Shown: positions 35,757 through 48,060 of the stretch, piece by piece | How positions within the stretch are numbered: position 1 is the stretch's first letter | How the letters are laid out: each line of letters opens with the position of its first letter | From: Ixodes scapularis | Taxonomy: Eukaryota > Arthropoda > Arachnida > Ixodida > Ixodidae | DNA length: 64,000 bases | Assembly (NCBI RefSeq): GCF_016920785.2 | Contig: NW_024609953.1 | Location: 1 to 64,000 of the forward strand | Direction: 5' to 3' | The notes under the pieces: model-generated | The model's input: only the letters and a program-made list of their open reading frames with translations | Told to the model about the DNA's origin: nothing | The model's database searches: none | Position numbers and translations under genes: made by a program

Positions 35757-36720
35757 CCACCGTGTTAGTTGTACATAGGACACTGGAGTAGCCGAGAGGC
35801 GAGGGGGAGGGGGGAAGGGTCCTGCGAGGGCCGGCGTCTTATCTAGGTGTACATAGACAAACACAAGTTGCAACGCGCAGGGACTCCGAGGGGGACCGGC
35901 TGGATGACCGGCGACAACTTCCCGGAGTTTGTTTCGCCTCCTTCTTTTAGACGCATTGCGAGATACTGTGATGGATGAGCTCTGGCGTTTTTGTTTTTCC
36001 CCCAATGCTGCCTCCCACCTCTATTTTTTTTTTTTTTTTTTTTTTAATCTTGGACTTTAAGAGAGGACAAAGTTTTTTGTTGTTAGCACGATATACTCTG
36101 CATTCATCTCTCTGCTGACATTTTTGCTCCTTACAAGAAAAAGTTGAGTCTGGTCACACATGACGTGCTTTTTGTAATATAATGTTTTGCGTGCTGTCCA
36201 AGTTGTGCGTGGAATGTGCCTCCCTTGCTCACTGGCTCCCTTCCTCCCGGGGGGCCGCGTAGAGAGCGGGCTTTCTGTCGCATGTCTCTGCCGTTACGCG
36301 CGGAGAAAACCATCCACCTAGTAAAATGCAGTTCCTATCTTCCCTGCCTCTTTTATTCTCGTAGTTTCGACTCAACCCTTTATTCTTTTTTTCTACTTGG
36401 AATAATTGTTTTATTGCTAGTTAAGGCCGGGAAAATTCTTGTTGAGTTGCGGGCTATTGGCAGTTCTGTCGCGCGGCATCTAGTGGGAATGCGCTTTTAA
36501 AAGGAGTTTTACTCTATTTGAGGCAACAACTCATTCATTGCAACATTGACCATTTCTTCCTTCCAAGAAGCTAGTTTTCTACTGATGCCGTCTCGGCGTG
36601 GTCTCTCGCGTCGAGCTTGTACACAATGCAAAAAACTGTGTGGGTAACTTATATGGCATTGCTTTGCTGTATGTAGCAATTTTCACGACCGGGCCAATAA
36701 AGCACCTATTTTTGTTGGAG
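35757..36720 (+). other. Probable TSC22 3' UTR
   Basis: Noncoding sequence after the stop, with a T-run at about 36025-36045. A canonical aataaa at 36696-36701 is followed 20 bases later by an A-rich stretch (36720-36732), which would place the poly(A) site near 36720. The A-stretch is genomic. Confidence 0.55.
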
Positions 36721-39186
36721 AAAAAAAAAAAGACACTATTTGGAAGGGCATTGGTTTTGTTAGTTGGGTTCACTAATATCATGCCAGAGTATCTTGGATG
36801 CTGTTTTTACCTATTTATCTAGTTTTACTCTATTGCTGAAATTTCTCTCAAAATTAAAATGCTTTGGACAATGCACCCACTCTGTCTTTTCTTAATCGTA
36901 GGCTGCATTATTTTTTTTTTTCGTTCGAAGTCAATGGAAGCCAAATAACGTGCTGGAGTATGCATGTGAAGCTGGACCTTTGTGTGCCGACAGGTCCTCG
37001 GCTCCTTTATCGTTGTGTTCGCATCTTTTCTCAGCATTGTAGGATTGTAACCGAAATTTTGGCAGTGGTGGTACCTGTTGGTAGTACGGATTTCCTATCT
37101 GCCTGCATTGATCGTGTAATTGTCGTAACGGCCAAGTCGTGTTTTTCGCTGCCCTGATCAACAATTTGCGGCACACAGTTCTTGCCTGCTGATTTCCCAT
37201 GTGGCACATTCACCTTTAGTTGTAGCTGTAAGGTAACAAATTATGTCTACCTCGGTTGCTATAATTTATCGGTTTCGGCTAGTCTTGGCCAGTAACTAGT
37301 TGTTATAATAATGCGCTACCAGTAACTAGTTACTTCTTTCAGTAACTTGTAACTGTAACTCGTTACTGCTTAGTGAAAATAACCTGAAGGTCTAACATGG
37401 TTACTTTTTTTCGAAAGTAACTGCAAAGAGTAACGTTACAGTTCCTTCTCAGATTTATGTGCAAGAATATTGCAAACACGTCCACCAAATCGTCTCGCAA
37501 CCTGCGATATAGTCCCAAGCCCTGGTACTGGAAGTGCACAGCAAAAACTTCTGCAAAAACCATCTGGAGCATGGGGGAAAAAGAAACTAAATTTTGGATG
37601 ACCCTGCATGGCCAAGCTGGTCCCGCCAGCGGGGAGGAGGGGGGCGTATGTGTCCCTACCTGCCGTGTGTGGCACATTTCGCACAGCGCATGCAGATGTA
37701 CCAGAGCGCGGCATCTCTAGAGCATTTTTCTTTTCTTCGTCATGCAAAGGGGGCGAGTGCTTTTTTCCAGGGTGTCGAACCGGAACCAAACCGAACCGAA
37801 AACTGGAACAGAACCGTTATTTTTAGCCGAACCGAACAGAAATCTCCGCCGCCATCTTGGAACTGAACCGAACCGAAAAAGATATAACGGTAACCGGTTC
37901 AAAACGGTTCAAGGTAATATTTCTTTTTTTCTTTTTTGTTAGTATCACAAAATGAACACATGGGAATAAAAAATTGGCGGCTGTATTTCTATCTATTGAT
38001 CAAATCATCATATACAGAATTCCAATGTATGAAATTGTGGGTTTTCGTGGCACCTTTGTATTGGCACTATGATTAACCAAGTGTCACGTTGTCACGAGAC
38101 GTCATGGTGTCAATACATGTTGTCAAGTAATGTCACGTGACTCGCTGCATCAACTCGATTTAATTTGAGGAAGTCATTAGATGTATTAACCTTGTTGACA
38201 GCATGACGTAACATGACATCACGATTTCGCACCGAGGGTCACGTGACACCGTGACGTAAGCGATTTTCATAACCCCTAGTCGAGTGCTCGGGTTCATGAC
38301 AATCGGCGTCGCCAAAGATTCAGGTAACGGCTCATGTCAATTAAATATGATAATTAATAGCCCAACTGTAACAATATCTGAAGCTCTGCCCATGCTTTTG
38401 CTTTCCAAACCCTAGCCGCCGAGGGCATGACTGTGACAAAGGCTGGTGGTATATAATTAGCGTCGGATCACGTGGCCGCTTGTTCAAATTGCGAGTTGAG
38501 GAGATATCGACAGCTGTCTCTGTCCTTTATTTTTCTGCATCTGTTATTAGGGGAAAACTAATGAATGTTTTCGCAACCTATCAACGTCGGGGGTTATTTC
38601 TTAACGCTATTTATTGAAAGTACAAAAAAAATGTTGCAAGACCAATTTTACATTATTGAGGGACCGAAAAATTTTTTCGTTGCTGAACTGCATCCGAGAA
38701 ATGTCCTTGAGAATAGAAGTTCTGAAATGACTAAATGCGACTTATTAATATGACGTTACATAGAACTACACGTGTCTACGGAAGGAATACCTAAAAAAAA
38801 AATAAGCTATTTTAGCGACCTCAGAGGAACAGCCGAAGGTTGGCAGTCGCGGTAAATCTCACACGAGCGTTGTTCTCAAGATATTGCCAAAGTTTCGACC
38901 TCCTCTGTATTTTGCTTAAATGAGCTAAAACAATATTTCTATACATTACTAAATACTACTCAGGATCACTCCCTAACGCTTATAACTGATTGAACTTGAC
39001 TTTGCTTATTTGTCTAGGCAATGGCAGTCGCCAAACAGTTGGAGAAATATGAGCATCGTTCATCCCCTCAACTCGGAGCCAGAAGCGGCCACGTGGCCTG
39101 GTGCCTATCTTATGGCGCCAACGTTGATCATACCGCCGCGCTGGGGTTTTAAAGGACGAAAACGCGTGCTGAGCTCCAGGCATTGT

Positions 39187-40710
39187 TAGAGCACGGCCGG
39201 ATTGGAAGCGCCCGCTCTCTCTCTCTTCTTATGGCCTTTGCAATCGCCGGGGAGTCAATTTCATTTTTTCTCCGTATGTGGTTCACTTGCTCGCCGCCAG
39301 GAGCGCAACCACCTCACCCCACTTCACCCCACTCGGAGAGTCCCTTCGAGCTGCTTTGCGCTGGTGTTCGAGCTTCAAAGGTTGTTTTTTGCAACGATTT
39401 ATTGAACTTCGCTCCGATTTAAGTCACTCTACCGACAGGCAGTGTCGTCAGCAAACTGCGTTCCCCTATGACATGGACTTCTGTACTTCTCTGACCCCTC
39501 GCACGCCGTTGTTCGAAAAGCGCGGTCATGGTCAAAGAAAAGGCCCCTTCTAAGCAAATACAGATGTCAGGCACTGATTCTGAGCAGTTGGCAATGGGTG
39601 TGCCCGACTCGGTTACCACTGACCTGAAAAATCTAAAAGAGCCTTGTGCTCCATCTCCATCCGTGACATACTCTGGTCTGGTGTACGTCGGTGGCTATCT
39701 GGTGAAACTCATTAGTGAGTTTGGGTGCGACTTCTGTGTTATGCTGTTGACTACGAGTAACAGAGGTGATCCTCTGTTCGTCTTATTGCAAGGCTAGGAT
39801 AAACGCGGACTTCATTATCCAAATCCTAGGTTCTTCGCACTTCTGGACAACATCGTTGCTTTTTCTTTTAAGGCTGTTATGCACCTCCGCGTAGAAATGT
39901 GCACGAAGTTCTGCAACTACTCATTGCACCCTATCTTGAAGACCCGCCAATCCTACGTTGCCCAGGAGGCACTGACAACAGTCATCAAAGCACGTGGTTG
40001 GTTTAATTTGCAAGAAGTTGCTCAGACTACTTCTGATTAACCATGCAAAGACGGTCATGGACAGAAACGCAAAATCAACTGGATTTGTGCACAGTCCCTC
40101 GAGGAAGCACTTTAGGCTGTAGTGTGCACTGCGTGAAAATTGTACAGACTACTACACCCTAGTCTAGAGCAGCTGACCGACGTCATAGGCGGCCTATGAA
40201 ATGATAATGCAGACCACGGCATTAGATAGATTGGGCCTGCTTACATTTCACGAGAGTGTACGAATTATTTATCATTTAAAGTTTCTCTCCGTAGAGGGGG
40301 TCCGTCTCCTCCTGTTCTTGAGTTGCAGCAGAAGTCCTGGAGGTAAAGACAAGTGTAGTTTTTCCGCGATTGCATTCGCTGCCCCTACTTACAACTTTTT
40401 ACTCCCGAATCTCGCGGAGGTGTGCATCAAATATTTACCGCTTTGGGCTCATCAGAAACGCATTAGATAGTGGCTGAGGGTCTAAACATAAGGATCAGGT
40501 GTCAAAGGCTATAAAAATCTCGGCCGCAAGTTGCGACAGCGCTGAGATACACTGCATGTCAGACACGCTCTGTGCAAACTGCAAAGGGTAGGCCAGGGGT
40601 GAGGTGACAGCGCCACCCGCGAATTGCAGCGGGAGGTGGCGATTGCCCCAATTGCAAAGGCCGTAAGAAGAGGAAGAGAGCGCGCGCTTCCAGTCCGGAC
40701 GTGGTTAGAG
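39187..40710. mobile_element. Inner inverted-repeat element carrying a transposase remnant
   Basis: The left arm gccggattggaagcgcccgc and the right arm, reversed (gtccggactggaagcgcgc), match. The similarity extends inward through ctctcttctt, ggcctttgcaat and cgccaccc-like stretches for over 60 bases. The transposase fragment at 39528-40039 lies between the arms. Exact borders and duplication are not settled. Confidence 0.6.
39528..40039 (+). pseudogene. C-terminal transposase fragment (P/THAP-like?)
   Basis: The frame reads TYSGLVYVGGYLVKLISEFG, then CDFCVMLL, a stop (TAG at 39795), then in the same frame GLHYPNPRFFALLDNI and RGWFNLQEVAQ. The Y.GGY.V...C..C pattern resembles the C-terminal region of THAP/P-type transposon proteins (YIAGYV...C..C). 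This is a resemblance from memory, not a search. The catalytic core is not recognisable upstream, so the copy is dead. Confidence 0.5.
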
Positions 40711-41173
40711 TTGGGCTATTCTCATCACCGCAGTGGTTGGAACACGAGCCACTGCCCGAGTGTCCACCGAGGCATTGATTGTTACGAGCCGATGTCAAGT
40801 GCTGACGCGGTTCTCGTGTCCAATCCATGAGCCGCGCTCGACTGTCGACAGGCGGGTGGTTTCAATCCCACAATTACGTCGTCAATCTTTTGGACGGCAA
40901 GACTAAAAAAAATAATCTCGTTTAATCTTCGCAATTTCACCACGACGAAGACGCTTCTGAATCAGTGGCGGCCTGTGCGAGTACACTTGGGCCAGAGGAC
41001 CAGTACGCCTCGGAAAGGTCATGAACATTCCAACCCGATATCGTTTCATGACCCCTTGGAACTTCACAGGGTGCGAAATAAAAGCAATGAAGGGTTGCGG
41101 TTAACAAGCGTCAAATAAAATTGTCAAATTAACAGCCACAAACGAAGGAGGTAATTCCTCAGGAATGCTCTCA

Positions 41174-41332
41174 GTCTTTCCACTCTGGTGACGACAAATA
41201 AAGCTGTACTATGGTGGGAATGAAGTAATGGCCGGCCACAAGTCGGTAAGCCAGAGTGGAAAGGCTTGAGGGGTTGCCACCCTCTACGAACGACGGCGGA
41301 AACCAGACAACCGGCAAGCTGGTTGTCTGGTT
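41174..41332. repeat. Two nested hairpin arms
   Basis: ctttccactctgg (41176-41188) pairs with ccagagtggaaag (41249-41261). A separate perfect hairpin, aaccagacaacc / ggttgtctggtt, occupies 41301-41332. A G-run follows at about 41456-41474. Confidence 0.7.
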
Positions 41333-42754
41333 GTCGTTGTCATTTATAGATGGCGGAGTTTAGTGTCATCATTTGTTCGTTGACGGACACGACACTGGAA
41401 AACTAGCCCTTAACAGCACCGCTGTATAAAGAAGTGTGTATGTGTGTGTGTGGGCGGGGGGGGGGGGGGGGGGGGAGTTTTAAAAGCATACTGTGTTGTA
41501 AAGGTTCCTCTTCCCTGCATCTTTGGCACAGACCAAAAAGCGTGACCCCGGAAACTACTTTGTTTGCAAAAGCGCTCTTGCCAAAAAGCATGTTTTTGTC
41601 GTGCCGGACGCTCGCGCCTTTCCTCGCGACGATGCACTAAGAATAATAATGCGTGCCTTTCAAATCCTTGGCTTTCACTGAGCTTGAACCTCCTGCACCG
41701 TGCCTTTTGCACCGTCGAATTCGATTTTCTCACCAAGAAGAAATCGCAATGACCACTAGCCTATACTGCGATGACGTCGCGTGCATACCATGCTAAATAG
41801 TTCAGCTTTCTTTTAAAATGTGATGCTCGCAACACTAGCAATAAATGTCCTATTGTAAAGTTGTGCAGTATTTATAGCAGTTCACGATGATATACGGCAG
41901 CCTAGAGAAATGTTAGAGCGCATGACTACTCTAGCATAGTGTTGTAAAGTGAGGGCCCAAAACAAGTGTAGGTAAAACCGAATATAACATTAGCCTTCCG
42001 AGGCAGTATTTCGCGAAGTTTCGAGCTCATGCAAGCTGATTAAATGTGATTTATACTAAGATTTTAAGAATCTTTGTCTGTCCTTCGCGATATTTATGCA
42101 AAATCATGAATTTCATTGCACGCATCTTTACGCATCTTTTTTTGCAGTGAGGCGTTCTGCAAGAAATTATTTGGAAAAAAATAACATTAATTATCTCTCT
42201 CTTTTTGAGCATTTCGTGTATGTGACTTCCAATCCATTATGTGAGCACAGGGTCCTTTTTAGCGAACCCTGGAATCCGATGTTTCACAACTGCCAATCAG
42301 CCAAGCAGAAAAACACTTTTACGCAGACTCCACAGCTCGCGTAGTTTCGAGTATCGTCCTTCAGCGTCGGTCTCAAGCGGTTATGAGAACTTTATGAAGT
42401 AAAATTTATTATTTCTAATTTTGAAGCTAATTTAAATAACTATGTGTTCCTCACACATCTAACTTCTCAAACATATAGAAGTCTGTTATTGCCTCTTTTA
42501 TGTGGTGAACATTACTTTTATGGGTCTGTGGGCTGGACAAAAACAAAGTAAACAGGGGCGCGCGTCGGAACTATGACGATTACGCACGCAAACCATCAGA
42601 AAGCGTCCAATTAAGTAGCTGCCATGTCGAGTAGAACGGGATATACTACTTTGTTTTACTTATCAAAAAAGAATCTTAAAGGACGCTTAAGCTTCGTCTT
42701 TAAAAGTTGAACGCGATAGCGTCAACGGGTTTCGTCTGCATCGCATTCTCATTT

Positions 42755-42825
42755 GCCCCGCAAGCGTGCCTCGCGTGGCGTCTGACTCGCGACTAAAGGG
42801 TCGTGGGTTCGTATCCCGCCTAAAA
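42755..42825 (+). repeat. tRNA-derived SINE-like head
   Basis: The stretch contains a B-box, gggttcgtatccc, preceded at tRNA-like distance by gcctcgcgtggcgt, reminiscent of an A-box, and by ctgactcgcgacta, which resembles a tRNA-Arg-type anticodon arm. No acceptor stem closes, so this is not a tRNA gene. A T-rich stretch follows, as in tRNA-derived SINEs of ticks. Confidence 0.5.
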
Positions 42826-43146
42826 TTCTTATTCTTTTTTTCTTTAAGGCAAAGGAATTATTTTCAAAAGTAAAATCATTTGAAACATACGGCAACCTTT
42901 AATTCACTTTACATGTCATGTTTTAATCACTCATTCCACGCGTGATGTCATGTTTCACGTAAGCATTGTGGGTTGTATGAAAATCTTGCGCGAGGATATG
43001 TAGCTCTGACGTCATGAACCTATCGATCAATATAGATTTTCTAGTCACGCCACCGGCATCGAATTTCCTGCGACATGAGCTCCTTAACGCTATTGTGTAA
43101 AAATCATCAATTACCAAGGGTGATGCTCATTTGCAAATTAAATTGT

Positions 43147-43223
43147 CCGGCATCTTGTCAAGAACAATTGTTCTTGACAAGATGCCGGCCTGCCTGTTGA
43201 GGCTTAAGCCTCAACAGGCAGGC
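43147..43223. repeat. Two abutting perfect palindromes (42 and 36 bp)
   Basis: 43147-43188 is a perfect palindrome centred on caattg. 43188-43223 is a second perfect palindrome centred on cttaag. They share one base. Neither has a spacer, and the two sequences are unrelated. They lie inside the 6.86 kb hAT-like element. Confidence 0.95.
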
Positions 43224-43747
43224 TATGCCAGCTTATTCTGTAAAAGGAAATGTTCACTAGGGGCAAGCACTATTTTGGGCCAGCTTTGATCTGAGTTCGA
43301 AGGTGCGTATAGATTAGAGTGAACAATTGCGATTACTTCTTGCTGCCTGATTAGTCGCATGCATGCGGTGCTGAGTCTAAACAATGTTTGGTTAGAACAA
43401 CAGGTATTTGGATTGCCGCTCGGTGTTTCTATAAAAAGTAGACTGAAAGAAATTATCCTAAAACTTTTGTTATATTTTGAAAATTTCATTGCTTTTAGCT
43501 CAGTAGGGTCGTCATCATATACATATATATTGTGAAGTGTATTTCGTAAACCTTATTTTATGATATATATGGCCACGAGGTGCTCATTTCATAATTTTAT
43601 GTGATGTAATTAATTCCTTAGTTCAAGGACACGGTTTCACTTTTAATACTGCAACACAAAGTTGTACCAATCACGGGTATTTCAGACGACCTACCTTACT
43701 TCGCGACCACATTTTATACCGTGTAAATAGATCAGCTTGAACTTTAA

Positions 43748-44138
43748 GGCCCGTTCACACTCTTGCGACCGAGTACGACTGAGAGAGACGAGATCTCTTA
43801 CAACTTCTTAAATGTTTCTAGAATGAGGGAACACACTGACATTGTGGCGCCATCTATGCGGTGACCCTAGAACTGCATTTCACAAAAGCGAAGGTTTTGC
43901 GGGATTTCCGAGGTCAAATGTGCGTAATACCCATAGAAAAACTCGTTTATAACATTGACAAAAGTTTTTCGAGCCAAAAAAGAAAGGATATTGCGCGAGA
44001 AATAAAAACAAATATGCCGGACCGCCGAGTTTACACTGCTTCCTAATAGATGGCGCCAGTGTGTTCTCTGGTTTAAGAAGTTTTAAGGAACCCAGCTCTA
44101 AGAGGTCGCAAGCAGTCGCAAGAGTGTGAACGGGCCTT
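43748..44138. mobile_element. TTAA-type miniature, family C copy 1
   Basis: The ends ggcccgttcacactcttg and, inverted, caagagtgtgaacgggcc lie next to ttaa on the left; the right side reads ttta. Inside are atggcgcca-like words near both ends. A diverged copy in the same orientation is at 61858-62186. The 61-codon frame inside it is not a gene. Confidence 0.75.
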
Positions 44139-44384
44139 TAGAATTTTACTTAAACACGAAGAAATGACAAGAAAAGACCGTATAGTTCTAAATTCGAAGC
44201 TGATCTATTTACAGGTATGTACCAACAAGCTCAACTTTTTACTCTTGTACTTAAACATTTCGATTCAGGTAAAATATATTTTACTCGTAAACAAAGGGAT
44301 GTATGAATACGACGTTATGTATGTTAATGTAGATTTTCTTCTACTCTTACGTGCAAATTAAATAACTGAAAATAATATTTTTGG

Positions 44385-46320
44385 TACCTAAAAACAAAAG
44401 TAAATTGCACGGACGATCGAAGAAACTATATAGTTAATCGCTTCACTGTGTAAATAGTGTATATTGCCAGTACAACGCAAAAAATATATTCTCAATTTAG
44501 TGGTTCAAACCGGTTCGAATCGGTTTGAACCGGTATTTTTTGCTCCCCGGAACTGAACCGGAACCGAACCGAAAGCCGTGAACCCGAACCGGAACCGAAC
44601 CGATAAAAATTTCGGTTCGACACCCTGCTTTTTTCACAGGACAGCTTTCTGTGATTGTCGCCCCAAATGCCCGCAGGCTTACGGCACAACCGACTTTCCG
44701 AACCTTGTCTTCTTGCCTCCAAGCATACGTTTTCTTCCCCTCTCATTTGAATCGTCCCAGCTCCCCAGATGCACTCTTATGGGGTCTCGACTTCGGGCCC
44801 ATTTTCTCCCTCCCTTTTTTTTGCAACCCAATTACCAACCTCGCCTCCCGTTGCCCACTTGTGGTCCTATCTTGGGTCCCGTCACTTGAGAAAGAGCATT
44901 TGCTCGAAACGTCTGTGTCGTCCTGCATGTTTGTGCGTTTTCTTGAAATTGAAAGACTGCCCTTAGCCTGGACCAGGGACATTTGGCATCGATTGATTTA
45001 TAGATATTCACGTCATGGGCTCTCCGGATGGTCTCTTCTATTTCGGGGGGTGAGGTGGAGGAGCACAAACATGTTTGATCTGGTTAGGAAGTCGCAGAGA
45101 TAACATCGAAAATGCCATTTGGAATTCTTAACACAGTGTTGAATTCCAAGTGCACCACTGCCGTGTTCAGCGAATTTGACGGGGCAATGTGGCTGCAACG
45201 TTGCTCTCCAATTTTTCAAGAGAAGCGTCGTGTTTCATCAAAGACTGTGCGCATGCAGTAGAAAACAATTTGATTGATGATCGAGTGGGTTGTAGTGGCA
45301 TAAGAAAACCTACAAAGCTGATTGCAACATGTGATGATATTTATGCAAGGTATGACATATTATTGACTTCACATTTGCACGATTTGTATTGCTTCCGTCC
45401 CACTTCGCCTCACCAAAAAAATTCACAATTATAATTGACCGATTGTAAATTCGCACCTTGATTGGATGTACCTGAGATCTAGACGTGCTTTTGCATTCGT
45501 GTATACTTCATGGTGGTAGCGCTTATTTTAAAGTTCTTTATGGATCATCAGCAGGTATCTGCTTTGTTAAAATTTCGAAAAACTAAAGTCACCTGTAATT
45601 TTGTCAAAGAAGAAATGATAAATTCTTATATAGTGGATCTACTTGAATACTGTATTAAATTATGATCTTGTTCGAGGAATAATTCATGGTAAAAATTTAA
45701 ATAGGAAGAACCAAACATGTTAATATTGATTATTAAGAAAGTCAGTTTCTCAAAATAATCAGATACACTATACCGTAAACAACACAATGTCTTATAAAAT
45801 ATCTATGTTAATTTAAAGGCATATTAAGGAAGGTTGCTTCTGAATGTTTTCCAACATGTTTTGCGAAGTAACGACGAAGTAATGGCGTTACTTTAGGGAA
45901 GTGACTAACATGTTACTCGTAATTTTGTAACTAACTTACTTTTTTGCTTGAGTAGCTGTGACTGGTAACACTTTTTCAAATTGCAACAAACTTTAGCAAC
46001 TAACTTCGTTCGGTTACAATTCCCTACGCTATGTCGATAAGTGCAGGTATTTGCATTGAATTGGCGTCTACACACAATACTAGCCAGACTAAAATGTGAA
46101 AAAGCGCCGATGTCCCATGCCCGCTAAAAAGTGAACTAGTTGTGACGTAATTATGCTTTAGCTTAAATATCTACCTTATAATATAATTTTTAGGAGTACT
46201 TTCAGAGCTCTGTAGTTTGACCATCATGGAAATGACGCAGCGTACGGCACAGTTATGATTGAGGAGTTATATGAGCGTGACTCGTCCTTTTTCTCAAAGG
46301 GACGTCCACTATAGTCGAGC
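44385..46320. other. No gene recognised; hammerhead-like tail at 44885
   Basis: 44885-44913 contains gagaaagagcatttgctc followed by gaaacgtc, like the tails of Penelope-like elements. The frames around 44640-45110 may belong to the same retroelement but show no domain. The rest looks intergenic or interior of the outer element. Confidence 0.35.
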
Positions 46321-46325
46321 CTTAA

Positions 46326-46620
46326 AGGGGCACTGACACCCCAAAGGTTGTATTTATTTTTATTGTCTAAAACGATGCAAGTTGCAGTCATAGACACGCA
46401 AAAAAAACCGCATCGCGAAAAAAAATTTTCCCGCGCGCGCCTTTTTATTTTTGGCGTTTGATTTTCCCGCCTCTCGCCTCCTCGCTTCTTTTGATCGGTG
46501 ACGTCAAAAATCAGGAAATTTAGAAGCTTTGTAGGCGACATCTCTATAACATTTAATAACGGCAATCGTAAAACATGTTTTTTAACGCAATTGCGAACGC
46601 ACTACGGCCCTTCTTTTGGC
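46326..46620. mobile_element. TTAA-type element, family D, truncated copy
   Basis: It starts after ttaa (46322-46325) with aggggcactgacacccc. It matches the right half of 51924-52592 in reverse orientation, nearly base for base, up to about 46618, then diverges. The 113-codon frame on the - strand is shared between copies because the DNA is shared; I do not regard it as a gene. Confidence 0.75.
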
Positions 46621-46684
46621 CGCACTTCCTCCGACGCCCGTCGAAGGAGTGACATCTTCGCGCAAAGCGAGCGCCTATCCAGAG

Positions 46685-47823
46685 CATAGAGTTATTATAA
46701 TGTACGCTAGAGGTTCAACTGGCGCTAGTGTCTATGCGACTTCCGTGACGCAAATTGAAGCAGACAGCAACCAGTCTACTTTTGCGGTGCTCCTGTGCAT
46801 TTCTATGGGAAAACGCGCGTGCATTTTGTCTCTTCGCCGGAAAATAACATGGAACACTTTGGTTATTTCGGTCGTACCGAATAGTATTTGTCTTAATTAA
46901 CATTGTAAAAGTGTAATTGCTTTAGTTAGCGCATTTTTCTTCATCAGTGAGCGATGTTTAACTTCGCTGCATTTCAGTCCCAAACGTGTGTGCCGCAGCA
47001 GGTGTGTAAAAACAAGCGGCGATTCACAGCAAAATTACGATCGAAACGAATATAGAGTGTGTTCAAGGCTCGCCAGCATTCCGGTGACGCTTGTATATTG
47101 ATAATATGCCAGTCCTGTCACCATATGAAAATGATCCCGTCGTGCATGAGCGGATAAAAACCTTCAACGTAGAGAATAAAGTCCGTGGGATATGAAAGGT
47201 GTCTCTTCGCATTATTTTTTCTGCCGGGCAGCTTTTATCGCGCACTTGTTCTCAAAGATGTCTAGCGCGCGGGTGATATTTTGAACGTAGAACACGCAGC
47301 TTCGCTCAGGACAGAAAGTGTAAAGCGGTACTCACTTATTTAAAATTGAATAGATTACGTGGCCTTCAATTTATTTTGATCGTACATGCACTGCGAGTTA
47401 CTGATCCGGTGTTGCTGTGTAGCTCTTGCCGCCGCTCTTGATTTTCCAGATGTCCTTTGTTCGTTTGCCCCCATGCTGGAAATCGCCGACGCCGCGTTCG
47501 CACTAACAGTGTCCGACAGTGCACATAAATACACGTACGAAGCCGTTTTAGCACTGTTTTTAGTGCGATGAATTCGAGAGAAAAACGCCGTAACTGACCA
47601 ATTCTTTCGTCGGCCTGACTGAGAAATGTTCCAAACTACCTAGTACGTACGAATTATTTGGGATATTTGTTCTTATGATCGAGCGCAGGGAGAAAATGCA
47701 CTCACTTTTTCCCATAGAAATGCATTACCGGAAGTCAATTTTCGACTGGTTGCTGTCTGCTTCAATTTGCGTCAGCACACTAGCGCCACTTGAACCTCTA
47801 GTGTACATTATAATAACTCTATG
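46685..47823. mobile_element. 1.1-kb non-autonomous element, family A copy 2, perfect 8-bp duplication
   Basis: The ends are catagagttattataatg and its inverse, with inverted similarity of over 100 bases. Direct flanks atccagag (46677-46684) and atccagag (47824-47831) are identical. An 8-bp duplication fits hAT or P-type transposases. It is a full-length relative of 24555-25666. No coding sequence. Confidence 0.9.
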
Positions 47824-47925
47824 ATCCAGAGATCTGCCCGTGCCTAGATCTGGGGACAACGCCAGTGTAGGGAAAACCGCTCGTAGGGAATCCGTTCGGA
47901 TGGTAGTGATGATGATGATGATAAT

Positions 47926-48060
47926 CATGTCATATAACGCCTGAGACTGTGGTCGAAGAAATTGGAAACTTTTTAGTAGAAGGATCAGACACAAAAAGAG
48001 ACGTCTCAAACTCAGCTAACTGGTTTATTTCTCGACTATCCTATATCATGATTGACTTGC
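47926..48060. mobile_element. Second copy of the LTR/TRIM-like repeat (inverted)
   Basis: Reverse complement matches 12043-12180: aaataaaccagttagctga and gagacg are shared. The mirrored ends are less well kept. Confidence 0.55.

Larger units (their letters stand above)
37768..44627. mobile_element. 6.86-kb hAT-like element with perfect 8-bp duplication
   Basis: The ends cagggtgtcgaaccg and cggttcgacaccctg are perfect inverses. The 8-mer cttttttc flanks both (37760-37767 and 44628-44635). Next to each end are many copies of gaaccg/cggttc, the sort of subterminal repeats that hAT transposases bind. The interior is mostly noncoding and holds further insertions. No intact transposase was found, so it is a long non-autonomous or decayed copy. 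Confidence 0.85.
37285..45990. mobile_element. Possible outer hAT-like element split by later insertions
   Basis: The left side has ccagtaactagttac, repeated, then taactgtaactcgttactg. The right side (45870-45980) has gcgaagtaac, then ctgtgactggtaac, in the opposite sense. Arrays of taact/agtta words at the ends are common in one group of hAT elements. The hAT-like unit 37768-44627 lies inside. Borders and duplication were not established. Confidence 0.4.

Noticed and set aside
42755..42825. tRNA gene
   Set aside because: Box B is good but the acceptor and anticodon stems do not close; a tRNA-derived repeat is more likely.
46224..46565. 113-codon frame conserved between 46.3 kb and 52.4 kb
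   Set aside because: Shared because both are copies of one DNA element. It includes the element terminus, so conservation is not evidence for a protein.
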